Part shown: in pieces, positions 37,098-47,913 of the stretch
Layout of the letters: each line of letters starts with the position of its first letter
How positions within the stretch are numbered: the first letter of the stretch is position 1
DNA from: Phoenix dactylifera
Lineage: Eukaryota; Streptophyta; Magnoliopsida; Arecales; Arecaceae
DNA: 64,000 nucleotides
NCBI RefSeq assembly: GCF_009389715.1
Contig: NC_052405.1
Span: 8,411,194 to 8,475,193 of the forward strand
Direction: 5' to 3'
Program-made: the position numbers and the translations under genes
The notes under the pieces: model-generated
Databases searched by the model: none
What the model saw: only the letters and a program-made list of their open reading frames with translations
Told to the model about the DNA's origin: nothing

Positions 37098-37252
37098 CCT
37101 CTGAACCTGAACAATCAAGAAAGACTTTCTTTCGAGTAGATCAAAAATCTCTTGAGAGAGCTGCATCTTTCTGCTAAACAAATTTAACTCCAATTGTTCA
37201 GCTAACCACGCGGCGCTATTGTAATCTCGCGCCGATCCAAAGGAAAGTTTGA

Positions 37253-37426
<174 letters not shown>

Positions 37427-38357
37427 TGAAATACGAATCTTTTTTTGAAGCGTGGATTTCCTCTATAAAAAACGAGTTAGAAAGTGGGTTAAAGTTTATC
37501 CGATTATATCTGCCTTAAAGTCAAACTTTTGATCGGAATCATACCTCCAGCAGGCAAGGTCGGCTTAAGAAGTGGAAGTTGTAGAGACCTTTTGGAGATA
37601 GGCCTTACGCTGCTAGGCCTGGACCAGACGGGTTCCCGGCGTCCTTCTACCAACAAATGTGGAGCTTTTTATTCCACCTCTCCTCTCCAATCCTCGATCA
37701 AACTTGTTTTCCGCGAAATCTATTTCAGTAGAGCGTATCCGTTCTCTTTTGTCTTGTTGGTCTCGAACATGGCTGTCAGTCTTCAGTGAAACTGACGGGC
37801 ATGGTTTGAGCCCTGGTGCGGAGCTCGGTAGTAGTCTGACTTCGGGAAGAGAACGGTCGGAAAGCACCAAGCAAGGAAGAAGATAAAGCCCAAAGGGAAA
37901 GGCGAAATTGATGCGGAGAAATTCATCCTGCTCTTAATTCCCTCTCCTTCCATTTCCCTGGGAAATAGTGTTGATTTGGTTGACAAGGCTTCGCCGTTTG
38001 AGAACCCCTTCTTTCACCTAGTTAATCACTAGAAGCCGGCTTGAGTCCAATGCCAAGTTGAAGTGATAGCATCCTCACAAGCAGCCAAAGATAGGCGAGG
38101 AAAAAATTCCTTCGACTTTTTTGACTTTGGTCATGTTAAAACCCCAGACGACGACGGATACTAATACATTGGTACTCGAGGAAAAGAAACCCTCAAAAAA
38201 AGCTTGTGGACTGGGGAGAGAGCTGCTCTGCGAAGCTGGGCGTTCGGTCGCCCTGGAATCCGAAATACCGGAAGCAGAATGGAAAAGCAAGGGGCAGGCC
38301 CTTTGCTACTTCATCCTGCTCTTAGACTACTACCGAGCTCGATCATTGAAGCCATAA

Positions 38358-40479
38358 TATTTTTTTCTTGAGATTTTTCACATATTAATGAGTTGTGAGA
38401 GGCTGCTCGAGAACTCGTGGTGCATGACGGCCTCAAATAGGGAGAAGAATTTGGTAAGAGGATGGGTTTTTCTGCTGAGACTCAATTTAAGACCAAAAAT
38501 ACTAGGATGATAATCTATCAAGAAAAGAAGGTGCAAAGCCTTCTAGCTATCCTTAACTCAAATGTAATACTAATTCCTCGACCTTTAATTCACTTGTTTT
38601 AATACTCAGTATTTAGTTTTAATTTTTTTTCTAGTTTACATTTTTTCAGTCTTTAGTTTTTGTTCTGCTAGTTTGATCCTGTAGGGACAAAGAAATCCAT
38701 AGGGCTTCCCACTCCCATGCACCCAACACATTGGGCATGGTTGGCACGTGCCACCTCCACCTCTCAACATGTAGACTCCTTTTGCTGCCACCACTCCACC
38801 TCCTCGGTAACCACAGCACCTTCTGCTTCTATACCCACTAATTCTATTTCCCCTCTTCACCCCTAAGGAACCCTAATTCATTTGCTAAGAAACTACAACC
38901 CTAACCATAGATTCCTTGAGATCGACCTCTTCCATCTCCAACTCATAAACCGCCATCTACACCTTGTGATTAGGGCTTAAAATGGGCTCGGGTTGGGTCA
39001 ACATTGGGTCGGCCTATAGGCTAGGCCCGAAAAATATTGGGTTCGGTTAGGGTTTAATTATAGAGCCCATTTATTTTTTTTTGTACTGGGATTGAGTAGA
39101 TCATTGGCTTGGCTCGAGCCTGAGCTCGAATATAGGTACGAACCTGACTCGTTTCAATAGTTTAGGCTTGTTCAAAAATGGACCTATATTCAATACTCCA
39201 TATCGCCAATGGGTTCATTAGGCTTGTGGACTAGTAGGCTTCAGAGTATATTTGATGGTTGGATATTTCATTTGTTTTATAGGATATTAAATTATAACTA
39301 ATTAATTTTGGGTGTCATTCAAAAGATTTTTTTGGATTTGGTCCAGCTGGATTTTTGGCCCTCACAGGTAGTCAAGGTAGCCTAATTGGGTTTGGGCCGA
39401 GGTCGGGCTGAAGTTTTCCAAATATTTTCTAGCCTCAGCCCAGTTCCAAGCCCAAAAATAATTTTCCGCCGGACTCAGGTAGAGGTGTGGGCCAGCCCGG
39501 CCCGGCCCGGCCCGTTTCGGGCCTCCTCATCTCTATTGCCGTCGTCGTGCTCCCCATCCTCGGCCCCCTTTACGAGTTAGACCACACAAACCCCGCAAAA
39601 GCCCCTCCGCCAAGCCACCGCCGGCGACGATCCATCTACCAGGATGGTGTCCTCCATCTCCAGATACACGAGGGCAGCTCCACCCGGCACCACCGTTTGC
39701 AGGACCCCGACGTCCTCCTCCCCGACCTCGATGACCACCGTCTCTGTTTTCCTCGCCTCTCCTCCCCTAACATTTGACTCTCCTCATACCTCACCGATAA
39801 AGGCTTTGCGGTCGTCCTCATCCACAACCCCTTAAAATCAAGGTCCGCTGGAAGCATCAGGTGAGACCCTTCCTCTCCCACGGTCCGTTTAACTTCGAGC
39901 AGCCGAGGGCCAAGAATAACGACGGCAAGGACTCGGATTAGCGGTTCCCGGACCACACCGATACTCGCACCCATGGTCCCAAATTAATCCGCTCCAACAT
40001 CTCCCTCCACAGGGCCGGCTCTGTCCATATCATCCTCGAGGGGAGTTGTTTCTGGATTTGAAGCTTTCTTGCTGATGATTTGGTAAGGGTCGGTGTTTTT
40101 TCATAAGAAAGATGGCATTTCTGGATGACGGGGAGGGGTTTTTGGTCATGCTTTCGATTGCCGAACCTTAAAGATCCGATCTTGGTAGTTGATTTCTTGA
40201 CTATGGAGTCATCCAGGTTGGGCTTCGGAGGTATGAATAGATCAAGCAGGGAGATTGGAAGGAGGCATCACCTCACCAGGCAGCGTAGCTCGGGTGGCAA
40301 GGCGATGGGAGTGAGAATTATAAACTTGAGCAAGTTAAAATATATATTTTCTCTTAAAATTAATTTATTTTGGGAAGAAAACCGTTCCCGCCCGCCCAGC
40401 AGGAGATGAACACACAATCCATCAGATTTGTAAATAAATAAAAAATTTGAAAACACGAATTATCTTTGGGATCAGATTG
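38358..40479. other. Intergenic; repeat-like and GC-rich stretches
   Basis: 38960-39480 is rich in 'GGGCTCGGG / GGCCCAAGCCC' phrases common in dispersed plant repeats. 39480-40020 is GC-rich and open in several overlapping frames on both strands (for example 96 codons at 39487 plus, 112 codons at 39974 minus). None matches a family I know, so it may be a decayed gene or a repeat. No confident gene. Confidence 0.5.
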
Positions 40480-40620
40480 GTAAAAGATTTGAGCGCCCCT
40501 GTTGTCGTAACAGGCTTACTGGGGCGGACGCCCCACTCGCATCCCGCGAGCTTTTACCGCTCATCATCTCCCGTTGACTGCCTGAAGGATCATGGATTTC
40601 CCTATCCCGGCGCCGCTCCA

Positions 40621-40670
40621 TTTATAAGCTGCAGCTACACCGCCTGTTCTTTCCTCAGTCGATGTGGGAC
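40621..40670 (-). promoter_or_regulatory. Minus-strand USE plus TATA, Pol II-type spacing
   Basis: GTCCCACATCG (40670-40660) is an exact plant USE. TATAAA (40626-40621) follows after 33 bp, the spacing known for Pol II-transcribed plant snRNA genes. The downstream sequence (40595 toward 40480) is GC-rich with several short inverted repeats and a TTTT at about 40482, but it is not U1, U2, U4, U5 or U6 as far as I can tell. Confidence 0.4.
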
Positions 40671-40679
40671 TAAAACAAA

Positions 40680-41444
40680 AAAAAATCATAATACGAAGGG
40701 CGTGCACCCTGAATCATAATATCAACCTAGGGGGGGCATCAGGCTGGCCTTGGGTAGCACTCAAAATGGGACCAAGACCCATTTAAAGGTTGAAGTCTAG
40801 ATGTTGACCCAAATGCTGTCCAATTTAAAAGTCGTGTTTAATCTGAATCTATGTAGCCCATAGTTTGATGAACCGGATGCGGGCATGGTCGAGGTCCAAC
40901 TGAGATTGGATATGTTTTGCAACTTTGACTTGCAACCCAAGCCAAAAGTCTATTGTTCAAGATGTTGGTCCAAATGATGTTTGGGTAGGGTCAAGGTTGG
41001 ATCTGAGCCTGCAGGTCCGGGTGATAGCCAAATAAGCTGGCACTTGGGAATGGATTACTTACACCAGGCATATTAATGCGATACAACTGTCTCATGATTT
41101 CGAAATGTTAATCGTTCCAAGCTTGAAATCTAGGAAGAATCTCTCTATCACTTTCTAGATTATCGACGAAATTTAGTCCTTGGACCTCAAATATAGGCAT
41201 GTGGGATTGAGATTGAGATTGGACCATGCATGGGTCCATGTAGGAGTTGGCCGAAAATATGTCCATTCAAAAATGGTTCAATCATGATCCAGTTAGGGAA
41301 AATTGAGACCCTATCCAAATTTGTATCTGAATCGACATTGACAAGTTATCTATCCAGGTCCAGTTTTGAGAACCAATCAATGCTATGCCCGAACACCACC
41401 CGATTCTTTTGCAAAATTGCTTGCGATGTATAGATCATGGGCTT
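40680..41444. other. Intergenic, no feature recognised
   Basis: Repeat-like phrasing ('GGTCCGGGT', 'GACCCAAATG') and no coding frame of note. Confidence 0.6.
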
Positions 41445-41543
41445 TGGTAGAGGTATCTATGTGGGCTTGAAATTTTATTACAATCAAATAAGGCTGCCAG
41501 TGGACCTTGGTCTCGAAAAGGCCCGTGAACAAATATTCTATCT
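41445..41543 (+). repeat. Direct repeat, copy 1 (copy 2 at 42157-42257)
   Basis: CTTTGGTAGAGGTATCTATG...CTCGAAAAGGCCC recurs about 710 bp downstream at roughly 85 percent identity. The two copies bracket an (AT)n tract and repeat arm B, so they look like the edges of an insertion or an old tandem duplication. Confidence 0.75.
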
Positions 41544-41896
41544 AGATATTTACTTTAGATAATTGGATACGGGGAATTTCCACTGCAAAGTGCTCTCAAC
41601 CCCTCATCCCCTATCTACCTATCTACATGGGCTATGGATGGGAGCGGCTTTCTATCTCTCTATGCTGGGACTTAGCTTGTTAAACTAATTAATATGTTGG
41701 AACTAGAGCTGATCATGAGCTGTGTTTGGGACAAAAAAAGATCAATTTTTAAATAAGCCCAGCCCAAAGTTTAATAAAAAAGAATATAATTTAGGCTCGA
41801 GGCCCGGCCTATGATTAGGAGTTAATATATCACATTTTAATTTCTTTATTATTAAATTTAAGTGCTATGTTTGGTTCACCATAGAGTTACTTTAGT

Positions 41897-41903
<7 letters not shown>

Positions 41904-41939
<36 letters not shown>
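41904..41939. repeat. (AT)n microsatellite
   Basis: About 36 bp of TA repeat immediately beside repeat arm B. Confidence 0.95.
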
Positions 41940-41942
<3 letters not shown>

Positions 41943-42151
41943 AATAAATAGGTGTTGCCTCATTAATTATAATTTGAGCTATATATTGCCTGATTCTCGC
42001 AATTTTATTAGCCGAAGACCCTTTTTAAGCCAAAAAACATAAGATATTCAAAATATTTTTTTACTACTTTTTTTCTTAAGAAAATTTTAAAAATCAAGAA
42101 AAAAAATCTTTTTTTCAATCATTTTTTCTCATTGCCCTTTTTAAGATCTTC
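41929..42151 (-). repeat. Repeat arm B, inverted partner of 35683-35908
   Basis: Reverse complement of arm A, about 6 kb away. Together the arms bracket the organelle-derived segment. Confidence 0.8.
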
Positions 42152-42156
42152 AGCCT

Positions 42157-42257
42157 TTGGTAGAGGGATCTATGTGGGCTTGGAATTATATTGGAATCAA
42201 ACAAGGCTGCCAACGGACCATGGTCTCGAAAAGGCCCATAAAAAAAATATCCTATTC
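42157..42257 (+). repeat. Direct repeat, copy 2
   Basis: CTTTGGTAGAGGGATCTATG...CTCGAAAAGGCCC; partner of 41445-41543. Confidence 0.75.
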
Positions 42258-42261
42258 TAGA

Positions 42262-42700
42262 TTTGGCCCTTATCTCATCGAAAAAAGCCAATCCGAAAGT
42301 ATTATTTAGATTTATTGATTCCGCATAGGTTACCAAGATCTATCTAGTGAATAACTGATATGAGATTAAACACACGTCCGTACGGATCATTATATATTCT
42401 CTCTATTTAAGCTCTGGCATCCTCGCTAGGCAAAGGATCAAAATCTATTTAAATTTAATCACAAATACTACAATCAGTTCTGGTTAGCTCAAATATAATC
42501 ATGCTGCAGTGTCTCCTATTCCACATAGGTCATGGGCCGAATCTGCTCTGATGCTATTTTGTCGTAATCCAAAATTTTATCTAAAAGTAATAATCGGAAG
42601 GTATTATTTAAATTTTTGGATCATATATAAGCATTCAAAATTTATTCAGGAAATAATTAATGTAGAACTAAACACATGACCCATATGCCGTCACACTAAG
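42262..42700 (-). repeat. Decayed LTR-like repeat related to 63590-64000
   Basis: Shares an ordered series of blocks with 63.6-64 kb (TATTATTTAAATTTTTTGG, GATATGRGAYTAAACACA, GCTGCAGT, CTCTGAT) at roughly 70 percent. The block TATTATTTA...TAAACACA occurs twice (42298-42383 and 42605-42678). On the minus strand a CATCAGAGC phrase resembles a decayed tRNA-Met primer site after an LTR end. Probably an old small LTR element. Confidence 0.5.
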
Positions 42701-44181
42701 GGCCAGCTTTATTGCATGTAGTTAGATATCCGGACTCAGCTCGTCACAGTGGAAACTCACTTCAAGTATTTTGTTGGTCCAAAATGAAGCTAAAGCGGGT
42801 TTTTGCAGCAACCCAATTTTGAGCGGATGGTTTAAAAGGGCTACGGTCTAGAGGGAGTACAAAGCCACTTTAATAAAGTGGGCTATCGTTCAGCCCACTT
42901 GCACTAAATTCAATAGATTATAGATAAATCTCATGGAGCCGACACTGTGATTAAGTTTGACTTTATTAATAGAAGTAATTATTAATTATTGCAATCTTGT
43001 TGATTAAACCTATGCTTCAAACATAAACTTAATTTGAACTTGTCTGAGATAGCTGCCGTCAGCTCATCTGAGTCTTATTCCTGCAAATTGCAATATATTT
43101 GATTAATATAAGGATCAGCATTTTGAAAAAGAAAAAAAGAAAAGAAAAGGATAAAAAAGGAACCCACCATAGAGTTGAAAACAAATAATAGAACTTACAG
43201 TAAAATAAACAAAATGTTTTGGACAAAATTTAAAATTATCGAATAACATATATACTTATGCATGTCAAAACCAATGAAGGCAAACCACGGATATGTGAAA
43301 AAGTTTGTAACTAGTACGAGAAGTCTTTAGTGATTTGAGGAATTCTGCAATTCATCTGACAACTTCCCTGGAATTAACAAAGTGTCATGCAATAAAACTA
43401 GCATCTTGCTTGACCCAGGAGATGCTTGGAAGCTGCAATTTGTGCTGTAACCCAAGTAGTTTCCCATGCATCTTCATGGTTCCATTGTTGGGAGCTGTTT
43501 CTCCACGTCTTCAAATTAATCGCATGCGGCCTAAGTACTTTTCAAGGTCCAATGTCATATTGTGTTGGTCCAGTTCATTAGTCAACCCTACTGAATGTTT
43601 TACACAAAGTTCAGAATCATTTGCATCTGCAGCTGGACCTCAGTACAAGACAGGTCATGAAACATCTTTTAATGGAACACAAACCACCACACCACGGCTG
43701 TTCTCAAATGAAAATGAGTACTCATCCACCCAATTCTTGGGAGCCCAAGGTTGTACCCCATGAACCAAGGCTTGGAGAGCGCTAGTTCGTCGGACATTGG
43801 TCATAATTTTAGAGACAAGGAACTCTTGTTGCCCCCCTCTACTAGTCTCCATCTTGATGACAACTCATTGACTCTTGTGACCACCTTAAGTGAGACATAT
43901 CACCCTAAAATCAAATTCCTGCGTGCTCTCTCTTTTGCAAATAATAAAGGGTGGAAAAAATGAATTCATTTCTTTTCAGTAGATCACACACCCAACAAAC
44001 TTTGTCCTGCTCTTCCAAAAAGTCTAAAAGACAACCAAGAAGTGCTCTTTGACCCACCCCAACCAACCAACAAATCCACTCAACACCAAAATCCATTATA
44101 TTCCCATCAGGCCGGCCATCACGCAAACCTTATCATCTCTATATCCCTACTCAGTCCTTGCAGCAACTATTGGAGTGAGAC
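42701..44181. other. Intergenic; promoter region of the inhibitor gene
   Basis: No confident gene. 43335-43763 is open for 142 codons on the plus strand and 43655-43852 for 65 codons on the minus strand, but neither resembles a known family. The last 250 bp upstream of 44182 are the putative promoter and 5' UTR of the inhibitor gene; I see no convincing TATA box. Confidence 0.5.
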
Positions 44182-44715
44182 ATGGCTCCCATTTCTTCCT
44201 TCATATTCTTCCTCTTCTTTCCTCTCCTCACACTCTCCCTTCCCTCACCTTCGAATTCTCCTCTCATCCAGAAGACTTGTAACGTCACAACAAGCTACAA
44301 TCTTTGCGTCGCCACCCTCCAATCTGATCCCCGTAGCCTAAAAGCCGATGACGAGAAGGCCTTGTTGACCATCATTATCGGCATCGCGATCTCCGACGCC
44401 GCGAACACGTCCTCATATGTCTCTAGCCTGACCAAGAAGAACGCTGGAGCAACACTTAACTCGATCCTACGAGCTTGCGGTGGGACGTACAGAAACGCCG
44501 GCGAGGCGCTTCGGTCGGCCGCCGATGCACTGGCCGACGAGAACTACGACTACGCGTACGTGCATGTGAGTGCAGCCAGGGAGTACCCAAGTACATGCAG
44601 TAGATTGTTCCGGATGTACCCGAGACTGAAATATCCAACCAAGATTGCTCATAGGGAGGAGGGCTTGGAGCAATTCTGTACCATTGCATTGGATATTGTC
44701 TCTCTGCTTGGTTAA
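44182..44715 (+). CDS. Invertase / pectin methylesterase inhibitor domain protein, 177 aa
   Basis: An intronless gene for a small secreted protein of the PMEI/cell-wall invertase inhibitor family, which binds and blocks pectin methylesterase or acid invertase in the cell wall or vacuole. Residues 1-21 form a hydrophobic signal peptide. The mature part keeps the family cysteines C33 and C42 (TCNVTTSYNLC), C99 and C139, plus C166 near the C terminus. Spacing and the all-helical look (ALLTIIIGIAISDAANTSSYV, ALRSAADALADENYDYAYVHV) fit the four-helix bundle. Length is typical. Family membership does not tell which enzyme is the target. The start at 44182 is the first ATG giving a signal peptide. 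Confidence 0.9.
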   Translation: MAPISSFIFFLFFPLLTLSLPSPSNSPLIQKTCNVTTSYNLCVATLQSDPRSLKADDEKALLTIIIGIAISDAANTSSYVSSLTKKNAGATLNSILRACGGTYRNAGEALRSAADALADENYDYAYVHVSAAREYPSTCSRLFRMYPRLKYPTKIAHREEGLEQFCTIALDIVSLLG

Positions 44716-45302
44716 TATGATGTCTTTTGGAGAACTTCTTCTAGTTTCCAATTCCTTTCTTCTCCTTTAATTAGCAGTGCAAAGTTTTGTGGGTAGTGTC
44801 TTGCATTTGATTTTCTCTCTCTCTCTCGCTCGCTCGCTCTCGCTCTCTTGGCTTTGTTAGTGGCGTTTGTTATTTGTGTCTCCCACTAGCTAGGTGTCAA
44901 TGGCTATGTTTCCAACTGGGATTAAGACTGCAAGTTGGTTCGGCAAGGCCAGGCCTGCCATTAACTGGACCAGATGAGGACGGGTCCTGAATGTATCTTA
45001 ATCCATGTATTTTACAAGGGACTCTGGATGGATGTTAATTAATAGATTATTTATATGACTATTTATATGCAGTCAAAAATAAACCTTCTCAGAGGGGACT
45101 CATTGTGGGCAAAATCCAAGACCCTCGGTAGCCAATATAATCCAGTTGCTGCACCAAGGAACCGAGTAACAGTTAGAGCTGATATTTTAAATATATCATA
45201 TTTATGTGAGATATAAAATCCTTGTTATGAAACCTTATTTCAAGCTAGCTCTAAACAAGTGTTCCAACTACTTTAATACTCTATCTCAATAACCTAAACA
45301 AG

Positions 45303-45346
<44 letters not shown>

Positions 45347-45488
45347 TGTCAATCCCAAAGCCCAAGCTAAAGCTATCCATCTTAAGAAAAAAAATATGTT
45401 ATTATGTTTTACACAAAGTTGTCCGTGCCTCAGGATTTGTCCTGGAAAATGGATGGAGGAAAAGGTATGAATTCTGAAACGCTTTTAG
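44716..45488. other. Intergenic with CT and GA microsatellites
   Basis: Holds a CT/CG-rich microsatellite at 44813-44848 in the inhibitor's 3' flank and a pure (GA)n tract at 45310-45343, about 150 bp upstream of the PPR start and so in its promoter or 5' UTR. An upstream frame opening at 45404 overlaps the PPR start in another frame. Confidence 0.75.
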
Positions 45489-46997
45489 ATGCCACCTTGG
45501 AGCAGCGGCAGCAGCGGCAGTCTTTCTGCCTGGCTGTCCTCCCTATTGAGAAGCTGCGCGCCTCTCTCCGCGCTCCTTCCCGGAAAGCAAGCCCACGCCC
45601 AGGCCATCGCCCATGGCCTTCTCCCCCACGCCACCCTTGAGACCGACCTCCTCCTCATGTACTCCCGCTGCTCCCAACTCTACCTCGCCCGCCAGGTCTT
45701 CGACCGAATGCCCCACCGAAACATGCACTCATGGAACATCCTCCTCTCCTCCTACGTCCAGACCTCCCTCTTCCACCACGCCCTCGCTCTCATTCATCCC
45801 TTCCTCCAATCCGGCCTTCGCCCCGACCACTTCACCCTCCCTTCCCTTCTCAAGGCAAGCGCCGGCACCGGCACCGGCGATGCTTCTCTCGGGATGGCAC
45901 TCCACAACTGGGCCATCGTTCTCGGCCTCGAAGACCATGTTGTCGTGCGGGGATCCATACTCGACGTGTATGCGAAATGTGGAAATTTAGTTGGTGCACA
46001 CTACTTGTTCGAGACTATGCTTAACAGAGATGTGGTGATATGGAATTCCATGATTTCTGGCCTTGCAAGAGCTGGGCATTCCGTTGAGGCACTGCATCTC
46101 TTCCGGCGATTGCAATGGGAGGGGGAGGAGATGGATTCAAGGGCTATCCCGAGCATCCTGCATGCCTGTGGTGGAATTGGTGATTTGATTAGAGGGAAAG
46201 AAGTTCATGGGAGAGTAATTCGATGTTTAGCATTCAATTCGGATACTGCGATTGGGAATTCTTTGATGGACATGTATGCCAAGTGCGGTTTCCTGGAAGG
46301 TTCGCATAAGGTTTTCTTAAGCATGCACGATCGGGATCTTGTGACCTGGTCTACATTGATATCTTGCTATGGTGTTCATGGTAAGGGAAAGGAAGCATTG
46401 AGCCTTTACAAGGAGATGATAGCATGCGGACTTGAGCCCAACTGTATCACCTTCACTTCAGTCTTAGCTAGCTGTAGCCACTCTGGCCTAATCGATGAAG
46501 GCCGGCAGGTCTTCGATTCGATAGTCAATGTTTTTGAGGTCGAGCCTAGAGTCGAGCACTATGCTTGTATGGTGGATCTTTTGGGTCGCTCAGGGAGTAT
46601 AACAGAAGCTCTAGCACTGATACGTAAGATGCCGATGGAGCCGGCACCGAGTGTTTGGGGAGCATTGCTGGGTGCTTGTGCTGTCCATAGGAATTTGGAG
46701 GTTGGAGAAATTGCTGCATACAAACTATTTGAATTGGAGGCTGGCAATCCTAGCAACTATGTCGCGCTCAATGGCATATATGATGCTGTTGGTCGGTGGG
46801 ATGGCGTAGCTCAGATGAGATCAAGGATGAGAGAATTTGGCATGGTGAAGACACCAGGGTGTAGTTGGGTTGATGTGAAGGGGAGGTTGCATGCTTTCTA
46901 CCAGGGGGGTGTTCCGCATCCTTCGGCAAACAGAATTCATGAGCTGTTGGATACATTAACAAAGGTGATGACTAATTCGGATGATGGGCATGGATGA
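45489..46997 (+). CDS. Pentatricopeptide repeat protein, PLS class with E-type tail, 502 aa
   Basis: An intronless PPR gene. Proteins of this class bind single-stranded RNA in mitochondria or plastids, usually for C-to-U editing. The N terminus (1-33) is Ser/Leu/Arg-rich with few acids, compatible with organelle targeting. About ten PPR motifs follow, with landmarks KQAHAQAI, LLLMYSRCSQLYLARQVFDRMPHRN, VYAKCGNLVGAHYLFE, WNSMISGLARAG, MYAKCGFLEGSHKVF, WSTLISCYGVHG and YACMVDLLGRSG. The tail (WGALLGACAVHRNLEVGE ... YVALNGIYDAVGRWD ... PGCSWVDV) is an E/E+ domain with no DYW deaminase. An upstream ATG at 45404 opens a 78-codon frame overlapping this start, which could reduce translation. GC content drops sharply at about 45960. 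Confidence 0.92.
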   Translation: MPPWSSGSSGSLSAWLSSLLRSCAPLSALLPGKQAHAQAIAHGLLPHATLETDLLLMYSRCSQLYLARQVFDRMPHRNMHSWNILLSSYVQTSLFHHALALIHPFLQSGLRPDHFTLPSLLKASAGTGTGDASLGMALHNWAIVLGLEDHVVVRGSILDVYAKCGNLVGAHYLFETMLNRDVVIWNSMISGLARAGHSVEALHLFRRLQWEGEEMDSRAIPSILHACGGIGDLIRGKEVHGRVIRCLAFNSDTAIGNSLMDMYAKCGFLEGSHKVFLSMHDRDLVTWSTLISCYGVHGKGKEALSLYKEMIACGLEPNCITFTSVLASCSHSGLIDEGRQVFDSIVNVFEVEPRVEHYACMVDLLGRSGSITEALALIRKMPMEPAPSVWGALLGACAVHRNLEVGEIAAYKLFELEAGNPSNYVALNGIYDAVGRWDGVAQMRSRMREFGMVKTPGCSWVDVKGRLHAFYQGGVPHPSANRIHELLDTLTKVMTNSDDGHG

Positions 46998-47913
46998 GTT
47001 GGATCAGTACTTTGAGCATATGAACTTCTATCTAGTGCATGAGGTGTACGATGAGATCCAGCTCAAGGAGCTTCAATGGTCTCTACACTAAACAGACATC
47101 AAATATATGTTCTCAGGGCCTATTAGTGAGCTTCAATCAGGGTTCATGCAATTCTCTATGACCTGACTGACATTGGCTAGGCTCGATTGAGAGCATTGAC
47201 ATCCCTAGCATCCCTCATTTCTCAGTTTGATTCTATTTTTTTCGGAAGTGGGAGGGACTATTTTCCACCTTACCAGGCTCTAGGAGAGACTAAGCCATTG
47301 CTCCAAGAACCAAGGACTTGTATATGCATGGGTGGTATGCTTTCAAACATGTAAATTGATTCGATGTGTTCAAATCAAGGTATTTCCTTCAATATCAAAA
47401 TAGACTGATATGCGTATACTAATGTGGATTATAATTCTGAGTTTTTGCCTATATAATGTTTGCTTCAGTTGTTTGGGCACAAAGCCTCAAAACTATTGGC
47501 ATCTCCCAAATTCTTTTATTTTATTTGTTTTAAATAGTTTTGAACAGCTCTTGATGTTCTCTAAGAATTCTGCAAAAATGATTATAATCCATGGAAATTC
47601 AGATCTCTTCTAATATTGTATAGTAAAAAATGTTTTCTTTTTCAATTACAAACAGATAAATTTCATCCTCTTGTAGTAAGCCAAGAATATCTGTAGCTGA
47701 AAGAAAAACCAAACAGGACCAAGTGCCACAAAGAAGATTAAAGATTCAGTCCAAATCCAGGATTGCACTGCTTTTCAGCAATTGGCTAGAAAAACTGAGT
47801 AACAATTTATTTATTCAATTAATTATTTCCCCAGTGCAGGAGTAATAGACAAATGCTGGAATTCTGAACTCTAGAAACTGTTGCTTGCTGCCTATGTCTC
47901 CAACTTGAGCGAA
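46998..47913. other. Intergenic between convergent PPR and carboxypeptidase genes
   Basis: No feature beyond presumed 3' UTRs of the two converging genes. Confidence 0.7.

Noticed and set aside
39486-39974. GC-rich overlapping frames as a host gene
   Set aside because: Open on both strands because of composition; no motif recognised and no consistent exon structure.
40480-40620. U6, 7SL, U3 or telomerase RNA gene downstream of the USE/TATA pair
   Set aside because: No conserved U6 5' end, 7SL core, U3 boxes or telomere-template sequence could be found.
43335-43763. 142-codon plus-strand frame
   Set aside because: No recognisable domain, no promoter signal, ordinary composition; likely chance.
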